From NCBI GenBank assembly GCA_026396195.1, contig JAPLXH010000012.1:1-37024 (forward strand): 37,024 nt of DNA, in the 5' to 3' direction. The notes under the pieces were generated by a model. That model was not told where the DNA came from. It did not search any database and worked only from the letters and a program-made list of their open reading frames with translations. Origin of the DNA: Candidatus Nealsonbacteria bacterium (lineage in GTDB: Bacteria; Patescibacteriota; Minisyncoccia; Minisyncoccales; JAGGXC01). Each line of letters begins with the position of its first letter. Within the stretch, counting starts at the first letter, position 1. Below are positions 32,987-37,024 of the stretch, in pieces. The position numbers and the translations under genes are program-made.

Positions 32987-33720
32987 AAATTATTACAATA
33001 GTCGGTGATTCACTGTCTATGGTCAGGTCCGGCAAAGAAATTTTTAATTTTTATCAAGACACGTACCCTTTTTTATTACAAGAATTGCTTTGGATTGATA
33101 ACTATCTTGTGGTTTTAAGAAGCCGCATAAGAAATAATGTTTTAACCGAATCCCTGAAGGAAAATCTCGAAGAAGATGTTTTGTTTAATAACTCCAGGTA
33201 TGTCGTTTTGCACTTGGGGATTGTCGACTGCGCACCGAGGGCGTTTAGTCTAATGCAGGAAAGAATTTTATACGTTTTCAGTCAAACATCGGTTTTAAAA
33301 TATTTTTCAAGATTAGCTTGGTGGTTTCAGTCAAGATACAGAAGATTTTTTACAAAATATTTTCCAAAAACTTATGTTTCAGAAGAAGAATTCAGGGAAA
33401 AATTCAGTTTTATTGTTCGGGAAATTAAAAATAAGGCAAAGCCTAAAAAAGTTTTTGTTATAAATATCGCCGACACAAACGACAAGAATAAATTAAAATC
33501 TTTTAATTTTGAGAAAAATATCTTAAATTACAATAAAATTATCGAAGATTTGGTTGCGGGAAATAAAGATTTCTGTGAACTAATAGACTTATACTCTCAA
33601 ACAAAAAATAAAAAAGAATTTCTTTGGGAAGACGGCATTCATTTGATGAAGGGAGCGCACGATTATTTGGCGCAAACTTTATGCGAAAAAATAAAAAAAG
33701 AAGAGCAATTAAATCAGTAG
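32974..33720 (+). CDS. SGNH/GDSL hydrolase family protein
   Basis: A 248-residue esterase-like protein, likely removing or adding acyl groups on the glycan. Block I is G-D-S-L at 11-14 (Ser13 nucleophile). HLGIVDCAPRAF at about 80-91 takes the place of block III (usually GxND), with Asp85. W-E-D-G-I-H at 218-223 is block V with Asp220 and His223. There is no signal peptide, so it is cytoplasmic or a peripheral protein. The gene starts inside the flippase end (13-base overlap), suggesting coupled translation. The substrate is unknown. Confidence 0.78.
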   Translation: MSKLKIITIVGDSLSMVRSGKEIFNFYQDTYPFLLQELLWIDNYLVVLRSRIRNNVLTESLKENLEEDVLFNNSRYVVLHLGIVDCAPRAFSLMQERILYVFSQTSVLKYFSRLAWWFQSRYRRFFTKYFPKTYVSEEEFREKFSFIVREIKNKAKPKKVFVINIADTNDKNKLKSFNFEKNILNYNKIIEDLVAGNKDFCELIDLYSQTKNKKEFLWEDGIHLMKGAHDYLAQTLCEKIKKEEQLNQ

Positions 33721-33779
33721 ATTTTTTAAAGATGAAAAAAACTATAAAAAAATGATAACATCGTAATATAATTAAGGCC

Positions 33780-35195
33780 ATGAATAAAAAAACAAAAGGC
33801 AAGGTATTGCTTGTATATCCGAATTGCGAAGGTTCCGGCGGTATTCCTAACGGTTTAGCGCTTCTTTCCGGGTGCCTGAAAACAGCCGGTTTTGAAATAA
33901 AATGCTTTGACACCACTTTTTTAAATTCACCTCCGTTAACTTTTTTTTACAGAGAAAAGCATGGAGGAATGATGAAGGCCGAGTATAAAAAATTTTGGGG
34001 AGAATGGACTCCTGAGCTTGCCAAGCAAATACCCGATTTATTTAAAAAAACTATTGAAGAATTTCAACCCGATTTGATTGCCGTTAATATTATCGATGTA
34101 ACTTATAATTTTTCCAAAAAACTTCTTAATGGAATCAATAAAAAATACGGCATTCCGGTTGTAGCCGGCGGACCCACTCCGACATTGGCACCCGAACTTT
34201 TTGACCATGATGACTGTTTTGATATTATATGCGTTGGCGAAGGGGAAGATGCTTTAGTGGAATTGGCAAATTCTGTCGTTGAACATAAAAACTACAGCCA
34301 TATTTTAAATTTGTGGGTAAAAAATAATAATGAAATTATCAGAAATAAATTACGCCCTTTGAAGAATTTAGACGAGATATCGTTTCAAGATTGGTCTATC
34401 TTTGATGAAAGGCATTATTATAAGCCCTATTGCGGTACCTTCAGGAGAACGGGATTTTTTGAACTTGCCCGTGGCTGTCCATTTAATTGCACTTTTTGCT
34501 GTACGGCCAATTTAAGGAAAAGATATGATGGGCTCGGAAAATTTTTACGGCAAAGAAGCATAGATAAAACCTTTGATGAAATTTGTTCAATTAAAGATAA
34601 TTATAAACTAGAACTCGTCTTCTTTATTGATGATAATTTCTTGGGAATGTCCGAAGAAAGATTTAATTATTTTTGCGAACAATATAAAAAAAGAATTAAC
34701 CTGCCTTATTATATTCAGACGCGCGCGGAAACTGTAAGAGAAGATTATATAAAAAAATTATTGGAAACCAATATATCAACAGTTGCCATTGGCATCGAAA
34801 ACGGCAACGAGGAATTTAGAAAAAAAATAATGAATCGGACCATGTCTAATGCTGTTCTTGAAAAAGCTTTCAATATCGTTCATAAATATAAAATTCGTTC
34901 AACTGCGAACTTCATAATTGGAATGCCCTACGAAGATGAAAAAACATTTTATGATTCAATACGCCTTATACAAAAAATTAAGCCCTCAAGTTATTCAATT
35001 AATTATTTCCAGCCATATCAGGGGACAAAGATGAGAGAAATTGCCATTGAACTGGGTTTTATACCAAAAGACCATATTATCAATGAATCAAATACTTGCC
35101 TTGATATGCCTCAGTTTAAACGGGAAAGGATAATACATTGTTACGAAAATTTTAAAAAATATATTGAAAATGAAATTCCTATGCCAAAAGAATGA
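33780..35195 (+). CDS. B12-binding-domain radical SAM protein
   Basis: A 471-residue enzyme. The N-terminal part (about 5-165) is a cobalamin-binding-like Rossmann domain (KVLLVYPNCEGSGGIPNGLALLSG; AGFEIKCFDTT; VVAGGPTPT; ICVGEGEDALVEL), without the classical D-x-H-x-x-G, so it may bind B12 base-on or not at all. The radical SAM core has ARGCPFNCTFCC with Cys233, Cys237 and Cys240 (CxxxCxxC) for the 4Fe-4S cluster, then VFFIDDNFLG, TRAETVRED and STVAIGIENGNEE. It may methylate or rearrange a sugar or lipid in the glycan pathway. TATAAT at 33767-33772 lies 7 bases before the ATG, possibly a leaderless promoter. Confidence 0.86.
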   Translation: MNKKTKGKVLLVYPNCEGSGGIPNGLALLSGCLKTAGFEIKCFDTTFLNSPPLTFFYREKHGGMMKAEYKKFWGEWTPELAKQIPDLFKKTIEEFQPDLIAVNIIDVTYNFSKKLLNGINKKYGIPVVAGGPTPTLAPELFDHDDCFDIICVGEGEDALVELANSVVEHKNYSHILNLWVKNNNEIIRNKLRPLKNLDEISFQDWSIFDERHYYKPYCGTFRRTGFFELARGCPFNCTFCCTANLRKRYDGLGKFLRQRSIDKTFDEICSIKDNYKLELVFFIDDNFLGMSEERFNYFCEQYKKRINLPYYIQTRAETVREDYIKKLLETNISTVAIGIENGNEEFRKKIMNRTMSNAVLEKAFNIVHKYKIRSTANFIIGMPYEDEKTFYDSIRLIQKIKPSSYSINYFQPYQGTKMREIAIELGFIPKDHIINESNTCLDMPQFKRERIIHCYENFKKYIENEIPMPKE

Positions 35196-35252
35196 CAGTG
35201 TTTTTTTTAAAATTAAAAATTTATAGTTAAACATTATAATCAAATAAATATC

Positions 35253-37024
35253 ATGGAAGACATTAATATGAAAAATAAAGAAATAGATAATAAAAAAAGA
35301 GTATTTGTTATGGCAGAAATGGCCGCTTCTTATGAAGGCGACCCTAAGATTGCCGAATTTATCATTGAAAAATCGGCGGAAGCTAAGGCGGACGGAATAG
35401 AGTTTCAAATGAGAGATTTGGATACTTACATAATTCCTTCGGACGTGGACTATCAGCAAACTAAAGACTTATGTTTAAGCCAGGATGATTGGGGAAGACT
35501 TATCGAAAAAGCATTTTCTTTGGGTTTAGACGTTTGGGCTAATGTTTATGATTTAGCCAGCGCTAAATTTTCTAAAGATAAAAAAATTAAAGGATTTAAA
35601 TTCCACTCATCGGTTTTAGAGAACGAAGATTTAATTAAAGAAGTAATTCAAACCAAAAAACCCCTGCTTTTATCGATTGGCGGCATAGAGGAAGAGGAAA
35701 TTAAAAAAACACTTGATTTTATTTATTCAATTGATAAAAAGGTGGAAATTTACTTAATGTACGGATTACAAAATTTTCCGACAAAACCGGAAGGCGTTAA
35801 TTTAAATTTTATTAAAGAATTATCTGAAAAATTTAATCTTCCGTGGGGTTATCAGGACCATTCAGAGCCAACTTCACCAGCCTCCAATTATATGTCAATT
35901 TTAGCTATTGGCAGGGGAGCTTCCATTATTGAAAAACATATTACCCACAATCGAGCTTTAAAGGGCGTAGACTATGAAGCAGCTTTAAATCCGGATGAAT
36001 TTGCCGATTTTGTTAAAGACATCAGAATTGTTAATAATATTATTAACAAAAAACCGGAAGAAGTTTCTTCCGACGAATTACAATATAAAGAGTATAAAAC
36101 CCTGATGAAAGTCGTGGCCACGGCCGAGATTAAGCCGGGAGATAATTTTTCTAAAGATAATATAGCCGTAGTTCGGGCAAAAAAAGGAGAAATAAAAGGT
36201 AAAAATTTAAAATTTTTACTTAATAAAAAAGCAAAACAAAATTATCAAAAATTCGAGCCAATTAAAAGAAATGAATTTTTTAAAATAGGAATATTTATTA
36301 CGGCCAGATTAAAATCAAAAAGACTTTCTTTAAAAGCTATAAAACCAATCTTAGGCAAACCAATGATTGATTGGATGATAGAGAGATTAAGACATTGTAA
36401 CATTGAGCCGATAGTGATGATGACTTCAACCAATCCTCAAGACGACCCGTTGGTTGAAATTGCGAAGAAACAAGGAATAGATTATTTCAGGGGCAGCGAA
36501 GAAGATGTTTTACTGAGAATAAGAGATTGTGCCAGAAAATTTGATGTTGATTTGATTGTCAGTACTCCTGCCGATAACCCTTTGGTTGAACCTATTTTTA
36601 TTGAAAAAATGATTGAGAGAAATTTTGAGAAAAATTTTGATTTTTGTGAAGTTGAAGGATTGCCAATCGGTTGCGGGACGTACGGTGGAGCTTATGTTAT
36701 TTCAAGAGAAGCGGTGGAAAAAGTTTGTCAAATAAAAAAAGACTCAGATACGGAAATCTGGGGACGTTTTTTTAAAGAATCGGGCAAGTTTAAGTGTGAA
36801 GTTCTTAAGGTCCAAGACCCGAATATATACCGGCCTCAATATCGCTTGACCGTAGACGAAGAAAAAGATTTTGAATTAGTTTCTGAATCCCTTAATAGAA
36901 ACAAAATGAAAATTTACGTGTTGGATAAGGGGGTATATGGCAGCATTGTGGTGACGGCAAAGACGAGAGAGGAAGCTGTTAAGATAATCAAAGCGGAGGA
37001 TGAATTCATAAAGGAGGAAAGAAT
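35253..37024 (+). CDS. NeuB-SAF-SpsF fusion: nonulosonate synthase joined to a cytidylyltransferase (3' end outside window)
   Basis: The frame is open from ATG 35253 (or 35268) to the right edge: 590 codons with no stop, so the true end is unknown. Residues about 16-270 are a NeuB-type synthase (MAEMAASYEGD, WGYQDHSEPTS, IEKHITHNRALKGVDYEAALNPDEF), which condenses phosphoenolpyruvate with an N-acetyl sugar. Residues about 281-337 are a SAF domain (VVATAEIKPGDNFSKDNIAVV). Residues about 344-590 are an SpsF/NeuA-like CTP transferase (IFITARLKSKRLSLKAIKPILGKP, TSTNPQDDPLVE, FRGSEEDVLLR), which would activate the product as a CMP sugar. The two steps are normally separate proteins. It follows the radical SAM gene by 57 bases. 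Confidence 0.88.
   Translation, partial: MEDINMKNKEIDNKKRVFVMAEMAASYEGDPKIAEFIIEKSAEAKADGIEFQMRDLDTYIIPSDVDYQQTKDLCLSQDDWGRLIEKAFSLGLDVWANVYDLASAKFSKDKKIKGFKFHSSVLENEDLIKEVIQTKKPLLLSIGGIEEEEIKKTLDFIYSIDKKVEIYLMYGLQNFPTKPEGVNLNFIKELSEKFNLPWGYQDHSEPTSPASNYMSILAIGRGASIIEKHITHNRALKGVDYEAALNPDEFADFVKDIRIVNNIINKKPEEVSSDELQYKEYKTLMKVVATAEIKPGDNFSKDNIAVVRAKKGEIKGKNLKFLLNKKAKQNYQKFEPIKRNEFFKIGIFITARLKSKRLSLKAIKPILGKPMIDWMIERLRHCNIEPIVMMTSTNPQDDPLVEIAKKQGIDYFRGSEEDVLLRIRDCARKFDVDLIVSTPADNPLVEPIFIEKMIERNFEKNFDFCEVEGLPIGCGTYGGAYVISREAVEKVCQIKKDSDTEIWGRFFKESGKFKCEVLKVQDPNIYRPQYRLTVDEEKDFELVSESLNRNKMKIYVLDKGVYGSIVVTAKTREEAVKIIKAEDEFIKEER

Noticed and set aside
33539-33916. Minus-strand 125-codon frame across the SGNH and radical SAM genes.
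   Set aside because: It overlaps two clear genes on the opposite strand and has no recognisable protein features.
35088-35459. Minus-strand 123-codon frame over the start of the NeuB fusion.
   Set aside because: Phe/Ile-rich antisense of AT-rich coding DNA, opposite a well-supported NeuB start.

Overview
The window looks like a chromosomal segment of a Candidate Phyla Radiation (Patescibacteria, probably Parcubacteria-like) bacterium. The evidence is AT-rich coding DNA with very short gaps, DUF5666 and DUF5667 proteins, secreted proteins with peptidoglycan-binding modules, lamin-tail and PKD surface proteins, few Shine-Dalgarno sites, and several hypothetical proteins carrying one N-terminal membrane segment. 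TGA ends normal genes (for example at 837-839 and 15620-15622), so the TGA=Gly code of Gracilibacteria/Absconditabacteria does not apply. I saw no tRNA, rRNA, CRISPR array, transposase or prophage.

Layout. 1-2539: end of an efflux adaptor, then a split MacB-type ABC ATPase and permease and a DUF5666 protein. 2673-7803: envelope and protein quality control, with an active membrane HtrA protease, ClpB, a second HtrA-fold protein that has lost its catalytic residues, and acylphosphatase. 7885-12267: an ATP-cone/nuclease fusion, a minus-strand acidic small protein, a secreted beta-propeller protein, a YbaB-like protein and a membrane-anchored hypothetical. 12268-12940 has no plus-strand gene. It holds two complete minus-strand units: a structured candidate small RNA, and a 41-codon gene with a folded leader and its own promoter and terminator. 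12941-15622: a lamin-tail/PKD surface protein. 15696-17932: winged-helix regulator, ECF-type sigma factor and a DUF5667 (probable anti-sigma) protein, with TAGGACA repeats before the sigma gene. 17942-26339: a cell-surface block with a 1113-residue S-layer-like protein behind a long structured 5' leader, and three more secreted proteins sharing the same helix-plus-peptidoglycan-binding module, one of them a putative HExxH metalloprotease.

26443-37024 (open at the right edge) is a surface-glycan operon. A strong promoter with an embedded inverted repeat and a terminator-like leader hairpin precedes an excisionase-type HTH protein, a nucleotidyltransferase, a compact sugar-nucleotide dehydrogenase, GDP-mannose 4,6-dehydratase, an RmlC-like epimerase, a methyltransferase, a DegT aminotransferase, a Wzx-type flippase, an SGNH hydrolase, a B12-binding radical SAM enzyme and a NeuB-SAF-SpsF fusion. 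Together these suggest a glycan containing a GDP-4-amino-4,6-dideoxymannose (perosamine-like) sugar and a nonulosonic acid, perhaps decorating the surface layer encoded next door.

The most novel material is regulatory RNA: the 12281-12452 RNA, the folded leaders at 12704-12849 and 17977-18199, and an 11-base motif (AAAGGTCGAAA) shared by three upstream regions. Functions come from recognised motifs; no database search or folding program was run.
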